Assembly: GCF_010692745.1 (NCBI RefSeq)
Contig: NZ_JAAHTB010000011.1
Coordinates: 62,001 to 126,000 of the forward strand
DNA: 64,000 bases
Source: Methylobacterium sp. BTF04
GTDB lineage: Bacteria; Pseudomonadota; Alphaproteobacteria; Rhizobiales; Beijerinckiaceae
Direction of reading: 5' to 3'
The translations under genes were made by a program, and so were the position numbers. The notes beneath the pieces are model-generated. The model did not search any database. It worked only from the letters and a program-made list of their open reading frames with translations, and was not told where the DNA came from. Shown one piece after another: positions 50,857 to 59,578 of the stretch. Position 1 is the stretch's first letter. Each line of letters begins with the position of its first letter.

Positions 50857-51441
50857 CTACGAGGTGCTCGGGTGGACGCGGGCGGTTGTCTCGCCGAGCA
50901 GCGTCCATTCCAGGCGCTTGAGCATGCGGCCGAACACCTCGGGATCGTCGAGGGCACGTGCCAGGACCAGCCCGCCCTGGATCGCCAGCACCGTGTCCTC
51001 GGCAAGGTCGAAGGCCTTTGTGTCGTGCCCGCAACGCCGGAGCGCCTGGGTTAGGGCATCCCGCCACTGCGCGAAGTAACCGGCAATCCGGTCGCCGAAG
51101 AGGTCGCGCTCATCGCACAGGGCGAAGGCTCCGACGAGGCAGACGCGACGCCCCGAGCGGAAGTAGCCATCGGTCTCGGCGAGCATCTGCCTAATCGCGG
51201 CGCGTGGATCGGGGGTGTCCCGGAGGGAGGCGTAGATCCGGCCCTCGAACCATGCGCCGATCTCGTCCAGGACGGCCTGCGCCATCTCGACCTTTCCGCC
51301 GGGGAAGGCGTGATAGAGGCTGCCCTTGCCGAGCCCGGTACGGGTCCCGATCAAAGCGAGGCTCGCCCCCGCATAGCCATGCGCGCGAAACACCTCGGCC
51401 AGCACCGGGATTGCCGCATCCCGGGCGGACGGTCTCGCCAC
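50857..51441 (-). CDS. TetR family transcriptional regulator
   Basis: The 194-residue regulator has the TetR helix-turn-helix near residues 28-52 (ASLALIGTRTGLGKGSLYHAF). Its ligand-binding domain includes RRVCLVGAFALCDERDLF. The start is GTG at 51441, 5 bp after the NTF2-like gene, so the two share a transcript. An 18-bp perfect palindrome upstream of that transcript, at 51970-51987, is a good candidate operator, giving autorepression. The inducer is unknown. Confidence 0.88.
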   Translation of the reverse strand: MARPSARDAAIPVLAEVFRAHGYAGASLALIGTRTGLGKGSLYHAFPGGKVEMAQAVLDEIGAWFEGRIYASLRDTPDPRAAIRQMLAETDGYFRSGRRVCLVGAFALCDERDLFGDRIAGYFAQWRDALTQALRRCGHDTKAFDLAEDTVLAIQGGLVLARALDDPEVFGRMLKRLEWTLLGETTARVHPSTS

Positions 51442-51446
51442 CGGAC

Positions 51447-51935
51447 CTAAAGGCCGAGGTCGGACAGACTCGGATGAGCATCGGGGCGCGGACCTGTGCG
51501 GTCCCAATGGAACTTGCGCTCGACCGCATCGATCGCGAGGTCGTTGATGCTGGCATGGCGCACCTGCATCAGTCCGTTCGCGTCGAATTCCCAATTCTCG
51601 TTGCCATAGGCGCGAAACCAGTCACCTGCATCGTCGTGGAATTCGTAGGCGAATCGCACAGCGATGCGATTCCCGGTGAAGGTCCACAATTCCTTGATCA
51701 GCCGATACTCGTGCTCACGCGCCCACTTGACCTGCAGGAAATCGACGATGGCCGGGCGGCCCGAAAAGAAGACGTTGCGATTCCGCCAGCGGCTATCGAC
51801 CGTGTAGGCGAGCGACACCTTCTCGGGATTGCAGCCGTTCCATCCATTCTCGGCGGCGCGCACCTTCTGGGCTGCGGTCTCTGCGGTGAAGGGCGGAAGT
51901 GGCGGGCGCGCTTCGGACAGGGGAGCGTCGGACAT
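51447..51935 (-). CDS. NTF2-like DUF1348 protein
   Basis: The 162-residue protein has the nuclear-transport-factor-2-like fold: [73 protein letters not shown] and [16 protein letters not shown]1348 proteins are often paired with TetR repressors and may degrade or sense small molecules. The ATG at 51935 follows TCCCC-type spacer and is 35 bp from the palindrome at 51970. The tight linkage to TetR suggests its ligand is the same molecule the regulator senses. Confidence 0.85.
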   Translation of the reverse strand: MSDAPLSEARPPLPPFTAETAAQKVRAAENGWNGCNPEKVSLAYTVDSRWRNRNVFFSGRPAIVDFLQVKWAREHEYRLIKELWTFTGNRIAVRFAYEFHDDAGDWFRAYGNENWEFDANGLMQVRHASINDLAIDAVERKFHWDRTGPRPDAHPSLSDLGL

Positions 51936-51969
51936 GGCGAATTCCTCCACGCGCCAACGATCGAGGGCG

Positions 51970-51987
51970 CTGTACCGATCGGTACAG
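51970..51987. promoter_or_regulatory. Perfect 18-bp palindrome, likely TetR operator
   Basis: CTGTACCGATCGGTACAG at 51970-51987 is a perfect inverted repeat without a loop. It is 35 bp upstream of the DUF1348 start, where a repressor would overlap the promoter. A TetR gene is in the same operon. Size and symmetry are typical for TetR operators. Confidence 0.75.
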
Positions 51988-52035
51988 ACATCGTCGGAGC
52001 CGGTCAATGATCGAGAACACCACGATCGAAACACG

Positions 52036-52070
52036 AAAAGCCGTCGCCCGCATTCACGCGGACGACGGCT
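52036..52070 (-). terminator. Rho-independent terminator of rpmB
   Basis: On the minus strand AGCCGTCG (52070-52063) pairs with CGACGGCT (52046-52039), with a further CCGC/GCGG stem inside, then TTTT. It lies 50 bp downstream of the rpmB stop (52121) in the right orientation, and before the DUF1348-tetR promoter. Confidence 0.75.
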
Positions 52071-52120
52071 CGAATTCGTGGATACTGGAGCAGACCGGCT
52101 CGGTGAGAGCCGTCGGTCGC

Positions 52121-52426
52121 TCAGGCGGCGACGGGCGTCTCGACTTCGGCGAGCTTCTTGTGAAGCTCCCGCTTGATCAAACGGGCCGTCTGCGACAGCT
52201 CGATCTCGCGCGCCTTGATCAGGAAGGCGTCGAGGCCGCCACGGTGCTCCACCGAGCGCAGGGCATGGGCAGTGACGCGCAGGCGCACACGACGCTTGAG
52301 AGCGTCCGACTGCAGGGTGACCTGGCACAGGTTCGGCAGGAACCGGCACTTGGTCTTGCGGTTCGAGTGGCTCACGAGGTGGCCGGTCTGCACGGCTTTG
52401 CCCGTGAGTTCGCAACGGCGCGACAT
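52121..52426 (-). CDS. rpmB: 50S ribosomal protein bL28
   Basis: The 101-residue protein begins [16 protein letters not shown] and has the L28 segments [16 protein letters not shown] and [22 protein letters not shown]. The ATG at 52426 is chosen; the open frame upstream is without homology. It is a single gene with its own terminator, divergent from the DUF3108 gene. Confidence 0.96.
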   Translation of the reverse strand: MSRRCELTGKAVQTGHLVSHSNRKTKCRFLPNLCQVTLQSDALKRRVRLRVTAHALRSVEHRGGLDAFLIKAREIELSQTARLIKRELHKKLAEVETPVAA

Positions 52427-52719
52427 TGTTTTAATTCCCGTCTCGTTCCGCAGGTCCGACAGGGCGTTGACGGGACACCGGTCGCTTGCGCGACGGGCCT
52501 CTCGCACGCCAAGCCCGGTGGAGCGGCGTTCTCATTGAAGGCGCGAGCCTATAGGGGAGAGGCGCCCTTGCCGTCAAGGCTTCGGCCGATCTTTCATGGG
52601 CTCCGGCCTGCGGTCGGACCCGTTCCCAACGATGTGTTAACCATGGACTGGGACGATACCGGACACATCCTCCGGCGTCGTCATGCCGGCCGCAATCGCG
52701 AACACCCGAGCTTTCAGCC

Positions 52720-53622
52720 ATGTGCGCCAAGCGCCTTCTCCGCGCCAGCCTCCTCACCCTCGCGGCGGCCGCACTTGCCGGCCCCCAGGCGATCGCGCGC
52801 CCGAAGGCCGCGGCCCCGGCCAACGTCACGGTGGAGTATGGGATCGCCCTCGCCGGCATTCCGATCGGCACCGCGCAGGTCTCGGGCGCGTTCGAGAGCA
52901 CGCACTATCGTATGGACGTGTCGGCCCGCCTCACCGGCCTCGTCGGCGCAGTGACGGGGGGCATGGGCTCGGCCCGCGCCAGCGGATTGATCGCCACCGG
53001 GCCGCAGCCGAACACCTTCGCCATCGCCACCAAGACCTCGAACTCGGGCATCGCCGTGCGCATGGCGCTGGCACGCGGCAACGTCACCCAGGCCGAGATC
53101 ACCCCGCCGCTGATCGACATGGGCGATCGGGTTCCGATTACCGCGGCCAACAAGCGCGGCGTCATCGATCCGGCGAGCGCCCTGATGATGCCGGCCGTGA
53201 GCCGCGGCGAATTGCTCGACCCCGCGAATTGCAACCGAACCCTGCCGGTGTTCGACGGGGCGACCCGGTTCGACGTGACACTGAGTTACGGCGAGACCCG
53301 CACCGTGGAGAAGCCGGGCTATGCCGGCCCCGTCCTCGTCTGCAATGCGCGCTACCAGGCCATCGCCGGCCATCGCCCCGACCGGCCCGGCGTGAAGTTC
53401 ATGGAGGACAACCGCGACATGTCGGTGTGGCTCGCCCCTGTCGAGGGCACCCGCGTGTTGCTGCCGATCCGCATTTCGGTGCGCACCACGGTCGGCACCA
53501 ACATCATCGAGGCGACCCGCTGGACGCGCAGCGGCGGAGCTGTCGGCACCACCACAGCGCAGGCGGCCCCCACAGAGGCTCCGCACGGCGGAGCGATGGC
53601 CAGCCTGAACGGCGCGCGGTAG
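52720..53622 (+). CDS. DUF3108 family exported protein
   Basis: The 300-residue product starts with a signal peptide (LLRASLLTLAAAALAGPQAIA) followed by a beta-rich DUF3108 domain (VEYGIALAGIPIGTAQVSGAF, YRMDVSARLTGLVGAVTGG, PVFDGATRFDVTLSY, WLAPVEGTRVLLPIRISVRT). The family is periplasmic and widespread in alphaproteobacteria, of unknown role. The tail is Thr/Ala-rich. It is followed at 9 bp by a small exported protein in the same direction. Confidence 0.88.
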   Translation: MCAKRLLRASLLTLAAAALAGPQAIARPKAAAPANVTVEYGIALAGIPIGTAQVSGAFESTHYRMDVSARLTGLVGAVTGGMGSARASGLIATGPQPNTFAIATKTSNSGIAVRMALARGNVTQAEITPPLIDMGDRVPITAANKRGVIDPASALMMPAVSRGELLDPANCNRTLPVFDGATRFDVTLSYGETRTVEKPGYAGPVLVCNARYQAIAGHRPDRPGVKFMEDNRDMSVWLAPVEGTRVLLPIRISVRTTVGTNIIEATRWTRSGGAVGTTTAQAAPTEAPHGGAMASLNGAR

Positions 53623-53630
53623 GCTCGATC

Positions 53631-53951
53631 ATGCTCCGCCGTCTCGTCATCCTCGCGGGTCTTGTCGCCGCAGCCCCGGCGGCCGGTGCCCCTCTGAGTA
53701 GCGATACCGCAGGATGCGGTGGCGACGCCTATTCCTCGGCACAGGTGGTGGAGGGGCGCCCGGCCCGGCGCGGTCCGATCACCGCCATGCCCGACACCCT
53801 GTGCGCCGATCTCTCCGCCCCGCGCGGATCGACGCAGATCGAGATCTACGGCCTGCCCGCGAGCGGATATGGCGGCGACGGCATTGGCGCGGATGGGGGG
53901 AGCGCCCCATATGGGGGTCAGCCCCCACGTCGCCCACGCCGGGGCGACTGA
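53631..53951 (+). CDS. Small exported Gly/Ala/Pro-rich protein
   Basis: The 106-residue product begins MLRRLVILAGLVAAAPAAGA, a clean signal peptide. The mature part has two cysteines (TAGCGGDAYSS and DTLCADLSA), and it ends in a Gly/Pro/Arg-rich tail. No family is recognised. It is 9 bp after the DUF3108 gene and 78 bp before the helicase gene, so it may be part of the same transcript. Confidence 0.6.
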   Translation: MLRRLVILAGLVAAAPAAGAPLSSDTAGCGGDAYSSAQVVEGRPARRGPITAMPDTLCADLSAPRGSTQIEIYGLPASGYGGDGIGADGGSAPYGGQPPRRPRRGD

Positions 53952-54028
53952 CTTTCGGGCCTCCTCCCGCGCGTTCGTCTCGCACGCCCATCGCCGGCCT
54001 CTTTCGCCGAAGGGACCGCCCCTCGCCC

Positions 54029-57000
54029 ATGCTCCGCCCCACCCTCCCCCCGCAGGCCCGCGCACGCGGTGTCACAGCGGTGCTCGGGCCGACCAATACC
54101 GGCAAGACCCACCTCGCCATCGAGCGGATGCTCGCCCACCCCACCGGAATGATCGGCCTGCCGCTGCGGCTTCTCGCCCGCGAGGTCTATCTCCGGGTGG
54201 TCGAAAGGGTCGGCGTCGACAAGGTCGCCCTGGTGACCGGCGAGGAGAAGATCAAACCGGACCGGCCGCGCTACTGGATCTCGACCATCGAGGCGATGCC
54301 GCGCGATCTCGACGTGGCCTACGTCGCCATCGACGAGATTCAGCTCGCCGCCGACATGGACCGGGGCCACGTCTTCACCGACCGTCTGCTGCACCAGCGC
54401 GGGCGCGACGAGACCCTGTTGATCGGCTCCTCGACCATGCTGCCGCTGGTCCAGTCGCTGATCCCGGGTGTGCACACCACCACGCGGCCGCGCCTGTCGA
54501 AACTCACTTACGCCGGCGAGAAAAAGCTCGGCCGCCTGCCGCGACGCACCGCCATCGTCGCGTTCTCGGCAGAGGAGGTCTACGCCATTGCCGAGCTGAT
54601 TCGGCGCCAGCGCGGTGGTGCCGCCGTTGTGCTCGGCGCGCTCTCGCCGCGCACCCGCAACGCCCAGGTGGAACTCTATCAATCCGGCGATGTCGATTAT
54701 CTCATCGCCACCGATGCGGTCGGCATGGGCCTCAACCTCGACGTCGATCACGTCGCCTTTGCGGCGAACTGGAAGTACGACGGCACACGCTTCCGCAAGC
54801 TCACGCCCCCCGAGATGGGCCAGATCGCCGGACGCGCCGGGCGCCACCTCTCCGACGGCACCTTCGGATCGACCGGGCGCTGCGCGCCCTTCGATCCCGA
54901 GATGATCGAGGCATTGGAGAACCACGATTTCGAGCCCCTGCGGGTGCTGCAATGGCGCAATCCGGACCTCGAATTCTCATCTCTGAAGGCGCTTCAGGCG
55001 AGCCTCGACGAACATCCCCGCGAAAAGGGGCTGACCCGCGCGCCGATGGGCGAGGATCAGGCGGCTCTCGAAATCCTGATGCGCGAAGACGACATCTGCG
55101 CGATGGCTTCGAGCCCCGCCAATGTGCGTCGATTGTGGGACGTGTGCGGGGTGCCGGACTATCGCAAGGTCCATCCCCAGACCCATGCCGACCTCGTCGC
55201 CCAGCTGTTCCGCTTCCTCATGCGGGGCATGGCCGGGCGCATCCCCAACGATTGGTTCGCCAAGCACGTGGCGATGATCGACCGCACCGACGGCGACATC
55301 GAAGCGCTGTCCCAGCGCATCGCGCAGGGGCGAACCTGGACCTTCGTGGCCAACCGGCCGGATTGGCTCATCGATCCGGTGCATTGGCAGGGCGAGACGC
55401 GTCGGGTAGAGGACAGGCTGTCCGACGCCCTGCACGAACGCCTGGCAAGTCGTTTCGTCGATCGGCGCACCAGCGTCCTGATGCGGCGCCTGAGAGAGAA
55501 TACGATGTTGGAAGCTGAGATCACCGCCGGCGGGGACGTCACCGTCGAGGGCCAGCATGTCGGCCATCTGCATGGCTTCCAGTTCGTGCCGGACCCCGGC
55601 GCGGAAGGACATGAGGCCAAGACCCTGCGCAGCGCGGCCGAAAAGGCGCTCGGCGGCGAGATCGAGGCCCGCGCGGAGCGGTTCTCGGCAGCGGCCGATG
55701 CGTCCCTCGTGCTGAGCCATGACGGCATCATCCGCTGGACGGGTGATCCGGTGGCCAAGCTGACCCCGGGCGACAAGCTGTTCGAGCCGCATGTGCGCCT
55801 GCTCGCCGACGAGCAGCTGACGGGCCCCGCCCGTGACAAGGTCGAGGCACGCCTCGTCGCCTGGCTCAAGGCCCATGTGGTGCGCCTCCTCGGCCCGCTG
55901 ATGGAGATCGAGACGGCGGCCGATCTCACCGGCCTCGCCAAGGGCATCGGATACCAGGTGGTCGAGTCCCTCGGCGTGCTGGAGCGCGCCAAGGTGATGC
56001 ACGAGATGCGCACCCTCGATCAGGACGGTCGCGGCGCGTTGCGGCGCCACGGCGTACGCTTCGGCGCCTATCATATCTTCCTGCCGGCCCTGCTGAAGCC
56101 GGCACCGCGTACGCTGGCGGCCCAACTCTGGGCCCTCAAGAACGGCGGCCTCGACCAGCGCGGCCTCGACGAAATCGCCCATCTGGCGAGTTCCGGCCGC
56201 ACCTCGATCAAGGTCGACCCCGAGATCGCAAAGGGCCTCTATCGCGCGGCGGGCTTCCGGGTCTGCGGTGAACGGGCGGTGCGGGTCGACATCCTCGAGC
56301 GTCTCGCCGACCTGATCCGCCCGGCTATCGCCTATCGCCCCGGCACGACGCCGGGCGACGCCCCGGTGGGCTCGGCCGATGGCGATGCCTTCGTCGCCAC
56401 CGTGGGGATGACGTCACTCGTCGGCTGTTCGGGCGAGGATTTCGGCTCGATCCTGAAATCCCTCGGCTACGCCGCCGAGACCCGTCCCGGCCCGGCCATC
56501 ACCGTGCCGCTGCTGCCGGCCGCATCGACGCAGCCCGTCCAGGCACCCAGCGCGGATACGGCGCCATCGGGCGAGCTAGACGCGGTGGTGTCCGATGCCT
56601 CCGGCACCGATGATGCGCCGGCCATGACCGCCGACGCTGCGAGCGATGCCCAGCCCGAGCCGGCAGAGGATGCCGCCGCTGTCGACGCTCCGGCCGAAGA
56701 CGCGGCCGAGACCGCCACCGACGAGGCGGTCGACGCCCCCGTCGTCAAAGCCTCGCCTGCGGACGCATCGCCTGCTGAACACCCCGAAGCCGAAACCGTT
56801 TCCGAACACGTGACTGCCGCACCGGCAGCCGATGACGTTGCCGACGCGGCCGAGCAGCCGGCCGAAACCGCGGCCACCGCCGATGACGCGGATGCGCCGG
56901 TGGACGGCACCACGTCCGAAGAGGCAGCGTCCGAGGAGGCTGGCACCGAGGCTCCGGCGACGGACGTCGTCACGGTTGAAGTCTGGCGGCTCCAGCGGCA

Positions 57001-57397
57001 GCAGCGCAGCGCCAATCCCCGCCAGAATCGTCCGCGCAGTGCCGGTCGCGACGGAGCCCCGGCCGGCAATCGGGCACCTGGGGAAGGTCGCCCCGATCAG
57101 CGTCGCCAGGGCAACGCTGCCAGTCCCGAAGGCCAGGGTCGCCCGCGTGGCGCTCCGGGCGAACGTCCGGAAGGCGGCCGCCGCGAGGGGGCACGTCCCG
57201 AGAACGGCCGCCCGCAACGCCGCGAGCGCTTCGAGCCCGGACGGACCCGGCCGGACCGTCGCGACGAGCCGCGCGCAGCACCGCGCGACGAGCCGCGTCC
57301 GCAGCGGCGCGAGCGCGCTCCGGACCCGGATTCGCCTTTCGCCAAGCTCGCCGCTCTCAAGGCGCAGCTCGAGGCGGGCGACGGCGGCAAGCGCTGA
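54029..57397 (+). CDS. SUV3-like RNA/DNA helicase with disordered C-terminal tail
   Basis: The 1,122-residue protein has a superfamily 2 helicase core resembling mitochondrial SUV3. Walker A GPTNTGKTHLA is near residue 20, the DEIQ box in AIDEIQLAAD near 104, and the arginine-finger motif GQIAGRAGRHL near 270. Long additional helical domains follow to about residue 800. From about 825 the chain is low-complexity: an acidic Ala/Asp/Glu stretch to about 970, then an Arg/Gly/Pro-rich basic tail. The tail may bind RNA or drive condensate formation. ATG at 54029 is preferred; an upstream extension overlaps the small exported gene. The S4 gene follows 15 bp later, then fdxA and carD. Confidence 0.9.
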   Translation: MLRPTLPPQARARGVTAVLGPTNTGKTHLAIERMLAHPTGMIGLPLRLLAREVYLRVVERVGVDKVALVTGEEKIKPDRPRYWISTIEAMPRDLDVAYVAIDEIQLAADMDRGHVFTDRLLHQRGRDETLLIGSSTMLPLVQSLIPGVHTTTRPRLSKLTYAGEKKLGRLPRRTAIVAFSAEEVYAIAELIRRQRGGAAVVLGALSPRTRNAQVELYQSGDVDYLIATDAVGMGLNLDVDHVAFAANWKYDGTRFRKLTPPEMGQIAGRAGRHLSDGTFGSTGRCAPFDPEMIEALENHDFEPLRVLQWRNPDLEFSSLKALQASLDEHPREKGLTRAPMGEDQAALEILMREDDICAMASSPANVRRLWDVCGVPDYRKVHPQTHADLVAQLFRFLMRGMAGRIPNDWFAKHVAMIDRTDGDIEALSQRIAQGRTWTFVANRPDWLIDPVHWQGETRRVEDRLSDALHERLASRFVDRRTSVLMRRLRENTMLEAEITAGGDVTVEGQHVGHLHGFQFVPDPGAEGHEAKTLRSAAEKALGGEIEARAERFSAAADASLVLSHDGIIRWTGDPVAKLTPGDKLFEPHVRLLADEQLTGPARDKVEARLVAWLKAHVVRLLGPLMEIETAADLTGLAKGIGYQVVESLGVLERAKVMHEMRTLDQDGRGALRRHGVRFGAYHIFLPALLKPAPRTLAAQLWALKNGGLDQRGLDEIAHLASSGRTSIKVDPEIAKGLYRAAGFRVCGERAVRVDILERLADLIRPAIAYRPGTTPGDAPVGSADGDAFVATVGMTSLVGCSGEDFGSILKSLGYAAETRPGPAITVPLLPAASTQPVQAPSADTAPSGELDAVVSDASGTDDAPAMTADAASDAQPEPAEDAAAVDAPAEDAAETATDEAVDAPVVKASPADASPAEHPEAETVSEHVTAAPAADDVADAAEQPAETAATADDADAPVDGTTSEEAASEEAGTEAPATDVVTVEVWRLQRQQRSANPRQNRPRSAGRDGAPAGNRAPGEGRPDQRRQGNAASPEGQGRPRGAPGERPEGGRREGARPENGRPQRRERFEPGRTRPDRRDEPRAAPRDEPRPQRRERAPDPDSPFAKLAALKAQLEAGDGGKR

Positions 57398-57412
57398 ACG
57401 CGCCGTGACGCG

Positions 57413-57700
57413 ATGAAGCCGGGGCGTCAGCGTCTCGACAAATGGCTCTGGTTCGCGCGGTTCGCGCGGACCCGCTCTCTCGCCGCCCGCCTGGTGGCGG
57501 AGGGTTATGTTCGGGTGAACGGCCGGCGGGCGGACGCGGCGGCGACGGCGATCGGCATCGGCGACGTGGTCACGGTGGCGGCCGCCCATACCACCGCGAT
57601 CCTGCGGGTGCTCGATCTCGGCGAACGACGCGGTGCGGCGCCGGAGGCGCAGCGGCTCTACGCGTCCCTCGGGGGCACCGATGGCGCCGCATCCGACTGA
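57413..57700 (+). CDS. S4-domain RNA-binding protein (Hsp15-like)
   Basis: The 95-residue protein begins QRLDKWLWFARFARTRSLAARLVAEGYVRVNG, the S4 fold that binds structured RNA, as in Hsp15/HslR, which recycles peptidyl-tRNA-bearing 50S subunits. It starts 15 bp after the helicase stop and reads on in the same direction, so a shared transcript is likely. This helicase, S4, ferredoxin, CarD order is conserved in alphaproteobacteria. Confidence 0.9.
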   Translation: MKPGRQRLDKWLWFARFARTRSLAARLVAEGYVRVNGRRADAAATAIGIGDVVTVAAAHTTAILRVLDLGERRGAAPEAQRLYASLGGTDGAASD

Positions 57701-57928
57701 TCCGCCGCGTGTCCCACATACGACACTGGCGGCGCTGCCGCAGGGACGGCCGGGTGCTTGCGCTTGTCAGCCCTTCGGACAGGGTCTAGAGCCAGCCCCA
57801 TCAAGCGGAGCGGGCATGACACCCGCACGAGCGAAGCGTTAACGGATCCATGCACCGCATCGAGCCCAGACGGAATCGACATTCCGTTCGAACGCTCCCG
57901 GGCCACCGGATCGAGGACTGAAGGCTCC

Positions 57929-58267
57929 ATGACCTACGTCGTCACCGACAATTGCATCAAGTGCAAGTACATGGACTGCGTCGAGGTATGTCCGGTGGAC
58001 TGCTTCTACGAGGGCGAGAACATGCTCGTGATCCATCCCGACGAGTGCATCGATTGCGGCGTGTGCGAGCCGGAATGCCCCGCCGAGGCGATCAAGCCCG
58101 ACACCGAGCCGAGCCTCGAGACCTGGCTGAAGGTGAATGCCGACTACGCCAAGAGCTGGCCGAACATCACCCAGAAGAAGGACGCTCCGTCGGACGCCAA
58201 GGATTGGGACGGTGTCGCCGGCAAATTCGAGGCGCATTTCTCGGCGGCTCCCGGAACCGGGGACTGA
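57929..58267 (+). CDS. fdxA: 7Fe ferredoxin FdxA
   Basis: The 112-residue ferredoxin binds a [3Fe-4S] and a [4Fe-4S] cluster. Cysteines C9, C17, C21 and C50 and the C40-C43-C46 group are spaced as in FdxA of Azotobacter type (C21 with the second set). The long C-terminal segment ([20 protein letters not shown]) is typical. ATG at 57929. The spacer of 228 bp from the S4 gene may hold a promoter, though no clear one is seen. A hairpin follows the stop. Confidence 0.95.
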   Translation: MTYVVTDNCIKCKYMDCVEVCPVDCFYEGENMLVIHPDECIDCGVCEPECPAEAIKPDTEPSLETWLKVNADYAKSWPNITQKKDAPSDAKDWDGVAGKFEAHFSAAPGTGD

Positions 58268-58284
58268 TCTACGGCCAAGGCCGG

Positions 58285-58310
58285 CGGCCCATCGAAACCG
58301 GGCCGTCTCT
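58285..58310 (+). terminator. Possible terminator after fdxA
   Basis: CGGCCC (58285-58290) pairs with GGGCCG (58300-58305) across 9 nt, followed by TCTCTTC. The short stem and weak T-tract make it a modest terminator at best. Confidence 0.4.
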
Positions 58311-58424
58311 TCACCGCGACCGCTGGTCCCGCTCGCGGAGCGGGATCCGGCGACGGCGGCCGCGAAATCCGTGCAGAACGAAGAACCCGCTTCCGCGGAC
58401 GCGTGAGGCTACGCCGGCAATCCT

Positions 58425-58453
58425 TTGATTCGGCGGCCGGTTTGTGGTATGAC
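58425..58453 (+). promoter_or_regulatory. Candidate sigma-70 promoter for carD
   Basis: TTGATT (58425-58430) and TATGAC (58448-58453) are 17 bp apart. Each matches four of six consensus bases, with ideal spacing. It would transcribe carD with a long untranslated leader. Confidence 0.4.
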
Positions 58454-58743
58454 CGATGTCTGCCGTCGTTCGTGCTCGACGTGCTGCCTCCGCCATCACC
58501 AGATGGGTCTCAAGCTCAATTGAGAGAATGGGGTCGCATGCGATCGATCGCTGGAGGCGTTTTCTCGCTTTCCGCGGTCGCATCGTCGTGGCGCGAACCG
58601 TCGGGGAGCCTGGGAACCGTTGGGAAGCGCGGCATACGCGCTCATCCCGTTCGGACAAGGGGCTGAAACCGGGTGACCCGCCCCGGAGTACACGGTTCGG
58701 CGCGGCGATCAATACCGCGCGATGTTCTGGAGGCGCTTCTCGC

Positions 58744-59331
58744 ATGACCACAGCCAAGAAGACGACGGCAACGGGCCGGCAAGGCTTCAAGACCGGCGAA
58801 GCGGTCGTGTATCCGGCGCATGGTGTCGGTCGCATCACGGCGATCGAGGAGCAGGAGATCGCCGGCTACAAGCTCGAGCTGTTCGTCGTGTCATTCGAGA
58901 AGGACAAGATGGTCCTCCGCGTGCCCACGGCCAAGGCCAACAGCGTCGGCATGCGCAAGCTCGCCGAGCCGGAACTCGTCAAGAAGGCCCTCGATCTGCT
59001 CACCGGCCGCGCTCGCATCAAGCGCACGATGTGGTCGCGTCGCGCTCAGGAATACGAGGCCAAGATCAATTCCGGCGATCTCCTCTCGGTGACCGAGGTG
59101 GTTCGCGACCTGTTCCGGTCGGAAGCGCAGCCGGAGCAGTCCTACAGCGAGCGTCAGCTCTACGAGTCGGCCCTCGACCGAGTGGTTCGCGAGATCTCGT
59201 CGGTGAACAGGATCACCGAGACCGAGGCACTCAAGCTGATCGAGCAGAGCCTCGCCAAGTCGCCGCGCCGCGCCAAGGGCGAGGCCGAAGGCGAAGCCGA
59301 GAGCGAGGATCTGCAGGAAGAGGCTGCCTGA
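58744..59331 (+). CDS. carD: CarD family transcription regulator
   Basis: The 195-residue protein has the RNA-polymerase-interacting domain near its start (FKTGEAVVYPAHGVGRITAIEE, the CarD/CdnL/TRCF fold) and a helical DNA-binding C-terminal domain (RAQEYEAKINSGDLLSVTEVVRDL, LYESALDRVVREIS). CarD stabilises open promoter complexes, especially at rRNA genes. The C-terminus is Glu-rich (EAEGEAESEDLQEEAA). ATG at 58744 follows GGAGG. A strong terminator follows. Confidence 0.94.
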   Translation: MTTAKKTTATGRQGFKTGEAVVYPAHGVGRITAIEEQEIAGYKLELFVVSFEKDKMVLRVPTAKANSVGMRKLAEPELVKKALDLLTGRARIKRTMWSRRAQEYEAKINSGDLLSVTEVVRDLFRSEAQPEQSYSERQLYESALDRVVREISSVNRITETEALKLIEQSLAKSPRRAKGEAEGEAESEDLQEEAA

Positions 59332-59360
59332 GCGCAGCGTCCTCAGGTTTAAGAGATACG

Positions 59361-59390
59361 AAGCCCGGCGCACCAGCGTCGGGCTTTTTT
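59361..59390 (+). terminator. Rho-independent terminator of carD
   Basis: AAGCCCGGCG (59361-59370) and CGTCGGGCTT (59377-59386) form a stem with a 6-nt loop, then TTTT. It lies 30 bp after the carD stop on the plus strand. Confidence 0.9.
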
Positions 59391-59578
59391 GATTCCAGGC
59401 TCGATTTCGCCCGTCACCGCGCCGTCATCCGCACCGGCCATTCATCATGTCGCAATGCGGGAACCATCGCTGCGACGGCTCCGTTGTCGGTTGCCAGGCA
59501 AGGGCGTGATTGACCGAAGGCATTCGGCACGACGGGCTCTGCAGCAGAAGCATACGTGTTAACGAGGCGGAGGCGGGG

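Larger units (their letters stand above)
58268..58743. other. fdxA-carD spacer with a candidate promoter and long leader
   Basis: A 476-bp stretch without a credible gene. The carD frame is open through much of it, but there is no homology before the ATG at 58744. It holds the fdxA hairpin, a promoter-like pair at 58425-58453 and, if that promoter is used, a leader of roughly 285 nt. Confidence 0.5.

Noticed and set aside
53714-54028. Upstream in-frame extension of the helicase
   Set aside because: It overlaps the small exported protein in another frame and lacks homology; the ATG at 54029 sits just before the Walker A region.
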